Shown here piece by piece: positions 1 to 5,299 of a stretch of 5,344 nucleotides of DNA (position 1 is the stretch's first letter; each line of letters opens with the position of its first letter). The stretch lies in assembly GCA_009774145.1 (NCBI GenBank), contig VSND01000130.1:1-5344 (forward strand), written 5' to 3'. The notes beneath the pieces are model-generated. The model was not told where the DNA came from, searched no databases, and saw nothing but the letters and a program-made list of their open reading frames with translations. The stretch comes from Lachnospiraceae bacterium. GTDB lineage: Bacteria; Bacillota; Clostridia; Lachnospirales; Lachnospiraceae. A program made the position numbers and the translations under genes.

Positions 1-132
1 GAAAGACGGGTGCAAAAGCTATGTGAGGAAAACCGCATACCGGGCGTGGCAAAATTCAGCCGCTTGTGGCTGATACCAAAGGACGCTGAAAAGCCAGTAG
101 ATAAAAGGAAACGGGAGGAAAACAGAAAGTGA
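1..132 (+). CDS. Excisionase-like helix-turn-helix DNA-binding protein, C-terminal part (5' end outside window)
   Basis: Frame 1 is open from the first base to a TGA at 130-132 and gives 43 residues, including ERRVQKLCEENRIPGVAKFS followed by RLWLIPKDAEKP and a basic tail (KRKREENRK). This pattern is typical of the small MerR/excisionase-type winged-helix proteins of clostridial mobile elements. 'RRVQKLCEENRIPG' is the end of the recognition helix and 'RLWLIP' the wing strand. Family members are short (about 60-80 residues), so roughly half is probably present. The fold assignment rests on recognised sequence pattern, and the DNA target is unknown. Its TGA overlaps the GTG of the next gene (GTGA, 129-132), and it carries that gene's ribosome binding site inside its last codons. 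The two are therefore very likely co-transcribed and translationally coupled. It could be an autoregulator of the operon or simply the gene the module landed behind. Confidence 0.75.
   Translation, partial: ERRVQKLCEENRIPGVAKFSRLWLIPKDAEKPVDKRKREENRK
113..119 (+). promoter_or_regulatory. Ribosome binding site for the response regulator, inside the upstream gene
   Basis: GGGAGGA lies 9 bases before the GTG at 129. It supports GTG as the true start and lies within the final codons of the helix-turn-helix gene, as expected for coupled translation. Confidence 0.75.
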
Positions 133-791
133 AAATATTTGTTGTTGAAGATGAAACAGAGATTTGTAAAGAGTTGTCCGTTCTGTTACAGAAATATGGC
201 TATGCTTATGAAAGCAGCACGGATTTCGCACATATTACAGACCATATTTTGAAAGCGGAAGCAGACCTTGTACTGCTGGATATAAACTTGCCATATCAAG
301 ACGGTTATACGATATGCCGTGAGATTCGGAAACAGTCGGATATTCCGATTATCGTTCTGACAAGCAGAAATACAGACTTTGACGAATTGATGAGCCTGAA
401 TATCGGTGCAGACGATTTTATATCAAAGCCTTATAACGCACAGGTATTAATCGCGCGTATTCAAAAAATATTAAAAAGGACTTATGAAGCACAGGTTCAT
501 TCTGTCCTTATTCATAAAGGGCTGACAATCAATCTGCTAAAGGCTACTGCCTCTTATGGGGATAAAGAGGTAGATTTAACAAAAAATGAACTTGGCATAC
601 TGCGTTTGCTGGTTGTAAACAAAGGCAATGTGATACCGCGTGACGCGATCATAGATGAATTATGGCAGAGCGACGAATTTATAGACGAAAACACACTCAA
701 TGTTAATATTGTGCGATTGCGTAAGAAGTTATCGGAGATCGGTGCGCCCGATTATTTGGAAACAAAACGTGGATTGGGGTACAAAGTATGA
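129..791 (+). CDS. OmpR-family response regulator of a Bce-type two-component system
   Basis: A 220-residue cytoplasmic transcription factor that receives phosphate from the kinase encoded next to it. The receiver domain (about 1-118) has the acidic pair E7/D8, the phospho-acceptor D51 in LLDINLP, T78 and the conserved K100 in SKPYN. The winged-helix output domain (about 125-220) has the family's ELGILRLL, an RLRKKL recognition helix and the terminal KRGLGYKV hairpin. Length and order match OmpR/PhoB regulators. The GTG start at 129 is chosen because it has GGGAGGA at 9 bases and overlaps the upstream stop by GTGA. Its own stop overlaps the kinase start by ATGA (788-791). No promoter lies directly in front of it, so it is probably read from upstream of the window. 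Because a kinase lacking a sensor domain and a FtsX-like transporter follow, I infer a BceR-like role: activating the transporter promoter near 1900-1970. The family is sure; the peptide that triggers it is not known. Confidence 0.95.
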   Translation: MKIFVVEDETEICKELSVLLQKYGYAYESSTDFAHITDHILKAEADLVLLDINLPYQDGYTICREIRKQSDIPIIVLTSRNTDFDELMSLNIGADDFISKPYNAQVLIARIQKILKRTYEAQVHSVLIHKGLTINLLKATASYGDKEVDLTKNELGILRLLVVNKGNVIPRDAIIDELWQSDEFIDENTLNVNIVRLRKKLSEIGAPDYLETKRGLGYKV

Positions 792-1792
792 AACTGACCG
801 ATTATATCATTGACCGCCTTTTTTCTGTTGTAATGTTTTTGGCAGCTGTTATTTTTTCTATGGGGCTTCTTTGGTTAATGGGATTGCGTTATGAATTTAT
901 TATTTATATCGAAATAATATTCGGGTTTTCCTTTCTTGCAGCATTTGTTTGGGACTACACAAGAAAAAAGAAATATTACTGCGGATTTATGGCTTTATTT
1001 GACGGACTTGACGACAAGACTTTATTAGCGGAGCTTGCAGAAAAGCCGGGATTTCTTGAGGGGAAACTGTTATATCAAATTCTACGCCTGTCTAATAAGT
1101 ACATGAATGATAAGTTAGCGGAAGCGGGGGCTACGAATCAAGAATACCGGGAATATATCGAAATGTGGGTACATGAAATAAAAACGCCGATAACCTCTGC
1201 CCATTTAATCATTGAGAATGACAAAAATATTTCTACAATCCGCATAGATGATGAATTGAATAAAATAGACCATTTTGTAGAACAAGCCCTTTTCTATGCA
1301 AGAAGCACAACATTGGAAAAAGATTTTAAGATAGAAAAGACAACCTTGAAAACATTGGTACAGGAAGCGTTGAAAAGCTATTCCAAACAGATCATTGAAG
1401 CCCACGGCAGACTTGTATTTGAGAATTTGGATATTCCAGTATTTGCCGATCGGAAATGGTGTGTATTTATTATAGGGCAGATCATAGTTAATTCTGTTAA
1501 ATATGCAAAAGAAAATCTGATTCTTACTTTTGAGGGGAGTTCTTTTGATAACGGGTGCAGCCTTACTATCTCTGATAATGGAATTGGTATAACCGAAGCA
1601 GATATTCCGAGGATTTTTGATAAAGGGTTTACAGGGGAAAATGGGCGTAAATTTGGAAAATCAACAGGTATTGGGTTATATTTATGCTGGAAATTATGCC
1701 GTAAAATGAATATGGAAATATCTGTGGCAAGCAGCCTTGAACATGGGACAACCGTAAAGATCATGTTCCCCAAAGAAAATCTTTATTCATGA
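788..1792 (+). CDS. Intramembrane-sensing histidine kinase (BceS-like)
   Basis: A 334-residue membrane histidine kinase. Two hydrophobic helices (about 11-33 and 37-56) are joined by only a few residues (LRYEF), so there is no extracellular sensor domain. That is the mark of the intramembrane-sensing kinases that work with Bce-type transporters. The dimerisation/phospho-acceptor box EMWVHEIKTP places the reactive histidine at H129. The ATP-binding domain follows with the N box (IIVNSVKYA, N235), G1 (DNGIG, 263-267), F box (RIFDKGF, about 275-281) and G2 (STGIGLYL, 292-299). All catalytic motifs are intact. It overlaps the regulator by ATGA and has only a weak ribosome binding site (GGGG at 776-779), so its translation probably depends on coupling. 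In this family the permease passes the drug-dependent signal to the kinase, which phosphorylates D51 of the regulator. The partner transporter is almost certainly the one encoded from 2059. Confidence 0.95.
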   Translation: MKLTDYIIDRLFSVVMFLAAVIFSMGLLWLMGLRYEFIIYIEIIFGFSFLAAFVWDYTRKKKYYCGFMALFDGLDDKTLLAELAEKPGFLEGKLLYQILRLSNKYMNDKLAEAGATNQEYREYIEMWVHEIKTPITSAHLIIENDKNISTIRIDDELNKIDHFVEQALFYARSTTLEKDFKIEKTTLKTLVQEALKSYSKQIIEAHGRLVFENLDIPVFADRKWCVFIIGQIIVNSVKYAKENLILTFEGSSFDNGCSLTISDNGIGITEADIPRIFDKGFTGENGRKFGKSTGIGLYLCWKLCRKMNMEISVASSLEHGTTVKIMFPKENLYS

Positions 1793-1826
1793 CAATAGAA
1801 GACTCGCGAAGCGTGGATTCTATTGT
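1792..1826 (+). other. Stem-loop just after the kinase stop
   Basis: ACAATAGAA (1792-1800) and TTCTATTGT (1818-1826) are perfectly complementary, with a 17-base apical region that can form a further CGC-GAA-GCG mini-hairpin (1805-1813). It starts within the kinase stop codon. The stem is A/T rich and has no good T-run after it, so it is more likely to protect the 3' end of the messenger or belong to the downstream folded leader than to stop transcription alone. The role is inferred from structure only. Confidence 0.5.
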
Positions 1827-1861
1827 TTGACACAGGAATATCCTGCAAAGCGGGATTGTAT

Positions 1862-1891
1862 GAGCAGGCATGAAAAATGTCTGCTTCTTTT
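1862..1891 (+). terminator. Probable rho-independent terminator of the two-component system transcript
   Basis: AGCAGGCAT (1863-1871) pairs with ATGTCTGCT (1877-1885) over nine base pairs with one G-U pair and a GAAAA loop. TTCTTTTCT follows directly. It lies between the kinase and the transporter promoter and would separate the two transcripts. The T-run is interrupted by C, so read-through is likely. A smaller upstream hairpin (CAGGA 1833-1837 with TCCTG 1841-1845) overlaps sequences that could pair with the terminator's 5' arm. Confidence 0.65.
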
Positions 1892-1903
1892 CTCCCCGAA
1901 ACC

Positions 1904-1928
1904 TTACATTTCGGTAATATAAATGTAA
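1904..1928 (+). promoter_or_regulatory. Candidate response-regulator operator (inverted repeat) of the transporter promoter
   Basis: TTACATTT (1904-1911) and AAATGTAA (1921-1928) are a perfect inverted repeat around a 9-base spacer. The half-sites TTACA and TGTAA match the pattern I recall for BceR-like regulators (TNACA-N4-TGTAA), but here they are 15 bases apart, one helical turn more. In addition, TTAC/TAAT steps recur at 1904, 1915, 1926 and 1936, close to every 10-11 bases, which suits tandem OmpR-type binding. The site sits directly upstream of a poor -35, where an activator would bind. The assignment to the 129-791 regulator is an inference. Confidence 0.6.
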
Positions 1929-1938
1929 TCTTATTTAA

Positions 1939-1967
1939 TGGCGCATTTTAATTTCTGAATGTACAAT
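1939..1967 (+). promoter_or_regulatory. Predicted activator-dependent promoter of the transporter operon
   Basis: TACAAT (1962-1967) is a good -10 hexamer. Seventeen bases upstream the -35 position reads TGGCGC (1939-1944), which hardly resembles TTGACA. A good -10 with a bad -35 next to an inverted-repeat operator is the expected design of a promoter that needs a bound activator. The start of transcription would be near 1974, inside the long palindrome. No other convincing promoter is seen before 2059. Confidence 0.55.
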
Positions 1968-1968
1968 A

Positions 1969-2000
1969 TGAACTATCAAATTTGCAAATTTGATAGTTCA
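1969..2000. repeat. Perfect 32-bp palindrome at the predicted transcription start
   Basis: TGAACTATCAAATTTG (1969-1984) is followed without a spacer by its exact reverse complement (1985-2000). It begins two bases after the -10 hexamer. As DNA it has the size and symmetry of an operator for a dimeric (for example MarR/TetR-like) repressor and would block the promoter when occupied. As RNA it would form a 5'-terminal hairpin of about ten or more pairs, depending on the exact start, which could stabilise the messenger. There is no T-run after it, so it is not an intrinsic terminator. Which role applies cannot be told from sequence. Confidence 0.75.
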
Positions 2001-2042
2001 ACGAAAGAAAAGGCGAAGCATTTTCTTGAGTCTGGCTAAATT

Positions 2043-2050
2043 AAGGAGGA
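2043..2050 (+). promoter_or_regulatory. Ribosome binding site fixing the ATPase start
   Basis: AAGGAGGA ends 8 bases before the ATG at 2059. This near-perfect site rules out the in-frame TTG at 1990, which would add 23 basic residues foreign to the family and lies within the palindrome. Confidence 0.9.
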
Positions 2051-2058
2051 GCAAAATT

Positions 2059-2829
2059 ATGAATACCCCGATTTTAGAGGTTTCTGACATTCAAAAATAT
2101 TATGGAAACAAAGGAAACATTACCAAAGCTGTTAATCGTATTTCCCTGTCCGCCCACAAAGGGGAATTTGTCGGTATCATGGGTGCGTCCGGCTCTGGTA
2201 AGACAACATTGTTAAACTGCATTTCCACAATCGACACAGTAACCAGCGGGAAAATTTTTGTTGAGGGGAAAGACATTACTACTTTACGCGGAAAACAGTT
2301 GTCGGCTTTTCGGCGCGAAAAGCTGGGCTTTATCTTTCAAGACTTTAATCTGCTTGATACATTGACTGCGTATGAGAATATCTCCCTTGCCCTGTCCATT
2401 TCCGGCATAAAGGCAAAAGAGATTGATAAGAGGGTACAGGAAATTGCAAGGGCATTGAATATCACGGAAGTCCTGGAAAAATATCCTTATCAAATGTCCG
2501 GCGGACAGCAGCAGCGTGTAGCCGCCGCCCGTGCAATGGTAACAAATCCGGCTCTTGTTTTGGCTGATGAACCTACGGGCGCGTTGGATTCCCGTTCTTC
2601 CCATATGCTTTTGGATATGCTGGAAGAATTGAACCAAAACCTTTCTGCGACAATCCTCATGGTAACGCATGATTCTTTCACAGCCAGTTATTGCCGCCGT
2701 ATTCTTTTTATTAAGGACGGGAAAATTTTCAATGAAATTCACCGTGGGGCAAAATCACGGAAAGAATTTTTTGAGGAAATCATGGAGGTAGTTTCTGTAT
2801 TGGGAGGTGAAACCAATGACAGAGGGTAA
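2059..2829 (+). CDS. Bce-type ABC transporter ATP-binding protein (BceA-like)
   Basis: A 256-residue cytoplasmic ATPase of the MacB/LolD-like class that pairs with FtsX-type permeases. Motifs in order: Walker A GASGSGKTT (42-50), Q-loop Q94 in FIFQDFN, signature MSGGQQQR (146-153), Walker B VLADEP with catalytic E171, D-loop GALD, and H-loop H204 in MVTHD. All are intact and the length is normal. ATG 2059 is chosen for its AAGGAGGA at 8 bases. The C-terminal part (after 225) contains the short acidic/hydrophobic extension common in BceA-type proteins. The gene overlaps the permease gene by 14 bases, so the two are translated together, as expected for subunits of one complex. It supplies energy for removing or freeing an envelope-targeting peptide antibiotic from its lipid target, and its activity is also the signal the kinase reads. 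The class is certain; substrate specificity is not encoded here. Confidence 0.96.
   Translation: MNTPILEVSDIQKYYGNKGNITKAVNRISLSAHKGEFVGIMGASGSGKTTLLNCISTIDTVTSGKIFVEGKDITTLRGKQLSAFRREKLGFIFQDFNLLDTLTAYENISLALSISGIKAKEIDKRVQEIARALNITEVLEKYPYQMSGGQQQRVAAARAMVTNPALVLADEPTGALDSRSSHMLLDMLEELNQNLSATILMVTHDSFTASYCRRILFIKDGKIFNEIHRGAKSRKEFFEEIMEVVSVLGGETNDRG
2802..2807 (+). promoter_or_regulatory. Ribosome binding site for the permease
   Basis: GGGAGG ends 8 bases before ATG 2816, inside the last codons of the ATPase gene. It overlaps the alternative GTG at 2807, which therefore cannot be the start. Confidence 0.85.
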
Positions 2830-4840
2830 ATTGATTATTCGCAATGTGCGTAAAAACATACAGGACTATATGATTTATTTCTTGACGCTTACGGTTTCGG
2901 TAAGTATGTTTTACGCTTTCAATTCCATTCAGACCCAGCCAGCATTAAATGATCTTGACGCAACAAAGCAATTACTTTCTGACCAGTTAGGGATATTGCT
3001 TTCTGCATTATCTGTTGTAGTGGCTGCCACCCTTGCATTTCTTATCCTGTATGCAAATCAGTTCCTCTTAAAACGCAGGAAAAAGGAATTAGGGATTTAT
3101 ACATTGTCAGGAATGGAAAAAGGGAAAATATCAAGGATTTTTGCCGGGGAAACCTTATGCGTGGGTATACTGTCCCTTTTATTTGGGCTTCTATCAGGGC
3201 TGCTTTTGTCACAGGGACTTTCCATATTTTCTTTACGCCTGTTTGCAATAGATATGAGTAAGTTTCAGATTGTTTTTTCCATAAGTGCGCTGAAAAAGAC
3301 GATCGGCTGTTTTGTATTGATTTTTCTGATTGTCATGATTTTTAATGTGCGCACGGTTTCTTCGGTCAAGCTGATTGACCTGTTGACCGCCAGCAGGAAG
3401 AATGAAGTCATGGCACTAAGGAACAAAGCCGCCGGGATTTCTTTAGCCGCGCTTTCTATCCTTTGTATTGTTTCTTCCGGCGTGATTATTCAGCACTATG
3501 GTATACTTCCCAGCCGCGAAAATTCATGGTTTCAGATTGCAATAGTTTTATTAGCAGCAGGGACAGCACTTTTCTTCTTTTCTGTATCGGCAGTATTGCT
3601 TACAGCGATACAGGCAAACAGAAAAATTTATCTGAAAGGGCTGAATACCTTTTTATGCCGACAGATTGGAAGTAAAGTGCAGACAGATTTTATGACTATG
3701 AGCGTAGTATGCGCTTTGCTCACCATATCTATTTGTGGTATATCCGTGGGGATAAGTTCTGCTTTAACCATGAATGAAACGTCTAAGGCTGCGCTTCCTT
3801 ATGATCTGAATGTTGTTGCGGATATTGATGTAGCAGGAGAAACAGACATTGCGGCATATCTGAAATCAAGGGACGTGGATATGGATATCTATGCAGACAG
3901 CATAGCGCAGATCAGCCTTTACGAAGCAGAAATAACCTATGGAGATTTATTTGAGGGGCAGGACTTAAACTTATGGCACATTGACAGTGACATTCCCGAA
4001 GTGGGGGTTTCGGCAGTTTCCATTTCAGATTTTAACCGTGCATTAGCGGTACAGGGGAAAGCCCCCGTAAGTCTTGCTGCTAATGAATTTCTCTTGAACT
4101 GTAATTACAAAGGTACTTTGCAATATATTGATTCGTATTTGCAGTCCTGTACGGAAATTGACTTGAATGGGACAATTTTACAGCCGGGTGGGAAGAAGCC
4201 GTTGGGTGAAACCGTTTTGATGACTTCGGTAGGCAATAACGACAGGGGAACCTTTATTGTTCCCGATCATGTCATTGCGTCTTTGGCAAAAGACATGAAT
4301 ATTTTGTTAGTACAGTATAAACCCGGTATAAATACAGATGAAATATTGCAGAAAATGATACCGATTGGGCTGGAATGGAAAACAGAGGGGTATCGGTATA
4401 CTGAAAAAATCATGCTCGGCAGTATGTATTACGGCTCCTGCGCATTGCTGGTATTCTTATGCTGTTATATCGGGCTGGTGTTTCTGCTGATATGCGCCGC
4501 GCTGCTGTCCTTAAAACAGTTGACAGAAACCGCAGATAATATTTACCGATACGGGTTATTACAAAAGCTGGGAACGGATAGCCGGTTACTTTTCGGAGCT
4601 TTATTCAAGCAGATAGCAATATTCTTTGCCTCGCCGCTTTTACTTGCAGGAATGTTTTCAGCCTTTGGAATTGGAAAAATCACAGCGATTGTAGAAGAAT
4701 TTCTAAATATGCACATATCTACAAACATTGGTGTTACTGTTTTGATGTTCTTGATTGTGTATGGTGGATATTTCATTGCCACTTACCTGTCATGTAAACA
4801 TATGGTTATGGAAAAACATATTGAAGAATTGGAGGTTTAA
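2816..4840 (+). CDS. Bce-type ABC transporter permease, FtsX-like, with large extracellular domain (BceB-like)
   Basis: A 674-residue membrane protein, the usual size for BceB-type permeases. Hydrophobic segments fall at about 17-38, 57-80, 110-136, 160-180, 206-228, 240-264, 290-317, 536-567, 596-619 and 637-660: ten helices with a hydrophilic block of about 215 residues (318-535) between helices 7 and 8. That topology is the signature of Bce/Vra-type peptide detoxification and sensing permeases. The block is the extracellular ligand-determining domain. FtsX-like segments flank it (KRRKKELGIYTLSGM at 87-100 and the related RYGLLQKLGTDSRLLFGALF near 578-597). ATG 2816 is preferred over GTG 2807 because GGGAGG is 8 bases away. 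It overlaps the ATPase gene and is followed three bases later by a small membrane-protein gene. By family it recognises cell-wall-active peptides such as bacitracin or lantibiotics and signals to the adjacent kinase; the actual ligand is unknown. Confidence 0.95.
   Translation: MTEGKLIIRNVRKNIQDYMIYFLTLTVSVSMFYAFNSIQTQPALNDLDATKQLLSDQLGILLSALSVVVAATLAFLILYANQFLLKRRKKELGIYTLSGMEKGKISRIFAGETLCVGILSLLFGLLSGLLLSQGLSIFSLRLFAIDMSKFQIVFSISALKKTIGCFVLIFLIVMIFNVRTVSSVKLIDLLTASRKNEVMALRNKAAGISLAALSILCIVSSGVIIQHYGILPSRENSWFQIAIVLLAAGTALFFFSVSAVLLTAIQANRKIYLKGLNTFLCRQIGSKVQTDFMTMSVVCALLTISICGISVGISSALTMNETSKAALPYDLNVVADIDVAGETDIAAYLKSRDVDMDIYADSIAQISLYEAEITYGDLFEGQDLNLWHIDSDIPEVGVSAVSISDFNRALAVQGKAPVSLAANEFLLNCNYKGTLQYIDSYLQSCTEIDLNGTILQPGGKKPLGETVLMTSVGNNDRGTFIVPDHVIASLAKDMNILLVQYKPGINTDEILQKMIPIGLEWKTEGYRYTEKIMLGSMYYGSCALLVFLCCYIGLVFLLICAALLSLKQLTETADNIYRYGLLQKLGTDSRLLFGALFKQIAIFFASPLLLAGMFSAFGIGKITAIVEEFLNMHISTNIGVTVLMFLIVYGGYFIATYLSCKHMVMEKHIEELEV
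4831..4835 (+). promoter_or_regulatory. Ribosome binding site for the 46-residue membrane protein
   Basis: GGAGG within the final permease codons lies 8 bases before the ATG at 4844, the same spacing as for the two transporter genes. It is the main evidence that the tiny reading frame is translated. Confidence 0.8.
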
Positions 4841-4843
4841 GTT

Positions 4844-4984
4844 ATGCCGGAAAATGTAAATTGGAGTGCTGTTTGGCAAAGTGTTACTGACACATGGCTT
4901 CCTTTATTTGGAGGGATTGCGTTAATTGTAGTTGCGGTCATTGTCATTCACATTATCAGAAAACGAAAAAATAATAAAACTTAA
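4844..4984 (+). CDS. Small single-pass membrane protein at the end of the transporter operon (46 residues, function unknown)
   Basis: The frame runs from ATG 4844 to TAA 4982-4984, three bases after the permease stop, with GGAGG at the ideal 8-base spacing. The product starts MPENVNWSAVWQSVTDTW, has one hydrophobic helix (about 18-38, rich in I and V), and ends in RKRKNNKT. The positive tail predicts N-outside, C-inside orientation. W7, W11 and W18 fall on one helical face just before the membrane segment. No cleavage site, lipobox or catalytic motif is seen. Its place and spacing make it the last gene of the transporter operon, with a hairpin terminator only 8 bases downstream. By position I infer an accessory or regulatory subunit of the permease or kinase. 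A short toxin-like or immunity peptide is possible but less likely, given the absence of an antitoxin and the tight operon spacing. I do not recognise a named family. Confidence 0.8.
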   Translation: MPENVNWSAVWQSVTDTWLPLFGGIALIVVAVIVIHIIRKRKNNKT

Positions 4985-4992
4985 AAAGTAAT

Positions 4993-5044
4993 CTGCCGCA
5001 CGACGGCAAAAGAAAAAAAGCCGTCGTACAGCAGAGATATTTTT
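4993..5044 (+). terminator. Bidirectional hairpin terminator at the end of the transporter operon
   Basis: Arms 4993-5007 and 5020-5034 (core CGACGGC / GCCGTCG) enclose an A-rich 12-base loop. On the plus strand, 13 of 15 positions pair (two C-A mismatches), and TTTTT follows at 5040-5044. In a minus-strand transcript the two mismatches become G-U pairs, so all 15 positions pair, followed by ATTACTTTTT. It probably ends transcription from both sides. Confidence 0.75.
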
Positions 5045-5056
5045 ACACGCCTATCA

Positions 5057-5299
5057 TTAAACGGCGGCTTTGGAAAAATCAAAGCTGCCGTTTCTTTCAT
5101 TAAAGAAGCGAGAATCTTTGCCTAAAGAGATATGGCGGCTAAGCGTAAAAGAGAGGTTCTGCGCCTTCACCTTCCGGCGGAAATTTGTGATATCCGCCTC
5201 AAATGTCACACAGAAGGCAGGCTCCACGCTTCCCCTGAAAACCATACAGTGCATGGCCCTCTCCCAGTTTTTCTCGTCTATCACCTGATAAGTATTCAT
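5057..5299 (-). pseudogene. Truncated CAT-like O-acetyltransferase gene (5' fragment)
   Basis: From an ATG at 5299, with GGGAGGAG five bases upstream (5305-5312), the minus strand encodes 80 residues beginning MNTYQVIDEKNWERAMHC. The first 54 or so residues (through KAQNLSFTLS) match the N-terminus I recognise from CatA-like chloramphenicol acetyltransferase family proteins of clostridia: a short acidic start, NWER, a 'F.VTFEADIT' strand, then 'R.KVKAQNLSF.LS'. After that point (near 5135) the protein changes to an unrelated tail of about 26 residues and stops at TAA 5059-5057, inside the second hairpin. Family proteins are about 200-220 residues, with the catalytic HxxxD motif near the C-terminus. 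That part is absent, so the product cannot be an active acetyltransferase. The gene looks cut off by the recombination that brought in the operon to its left. The alternative, a real 80-residue protein, is less likely. The longer in-frame start at 5329 lacks a ribosome binding site and is not used here. Confidence 0.7.
5059..5097 (+). terminator. Second hairpin terminator
   Basis: AAACGGCGGCTTTG (5059-5072) pairs with CAAAGCTGCCGTTT (5080-5093) over 14 base pairs with one G-U pair in the plus-strand RNA, around a GAAAAAT loop. TTTCTTTC overlaps and follows the right arm. The G-U pair is allowed only in plus-strand RNA (the minus strand has an A-C mismatch), so it fits best as a back-up stop for the transporter operon. 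It overlaps the end of the truncated minus-strand gene. Confidence 0.65.

Noticed and set aside
19..231. 70-codon minus-strand frame at the left edge
   Set aside because: It spans the antisense of the helix-turn-helix tail and the start of the response regulator; no protein-like features.
1378..1773. 131-codon open frame on the minus strand inside the kinase gene
   Set aside because: It lies entirely antisense to conserved kinase motifs, has no family signature and no clear ribosome binding site: a shadow frame.
1969..2000. Palindrome as an intrinsic terminator
   Set aside because: The stem is A/T rich and is followed by ACGAAAG, not a T-run, and it sits at the start of an operon.
1990..2058. 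In-frame TTG that would extend the ATPase by 23 residues (MIVQRKKRRS...)
   Set aside because: It lies in the palindrome with no ribosome binding site, while ATG 2059 has AAGGAGGA at 8 bases and gives the family's normal N-terminus.
1793..2058. Known riboswitch, T-box or tRNA in the gap
   Set aside because: I looked for conserved cores such as the T-box sequence and a tRNA cloverleaf and saw none; only the hairpins and promoter elements described are supported.
2284..2742. 152-codon open frame on the minus strand inside the ATPase gene
   Set aside because: Antisense to Q-loop, signature and Walker B codons, with cysteine- and histidine-rich nonsense composition: a shadow frame.
2807..2815. 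GTG start three codons before the permease ATG
   Set aside because: The GTG overlaps the GGGAGG ribosome binding site itself; ATG 2816 has correct spacing.
5070..5288. 72-codon plus-strand frame over the acetyltransferase fragment
   Set aside because: It is antisense to the recognisable CAT-like N-terminus, has no credible ribosome binding site, and starts inside a terminator hairpin.
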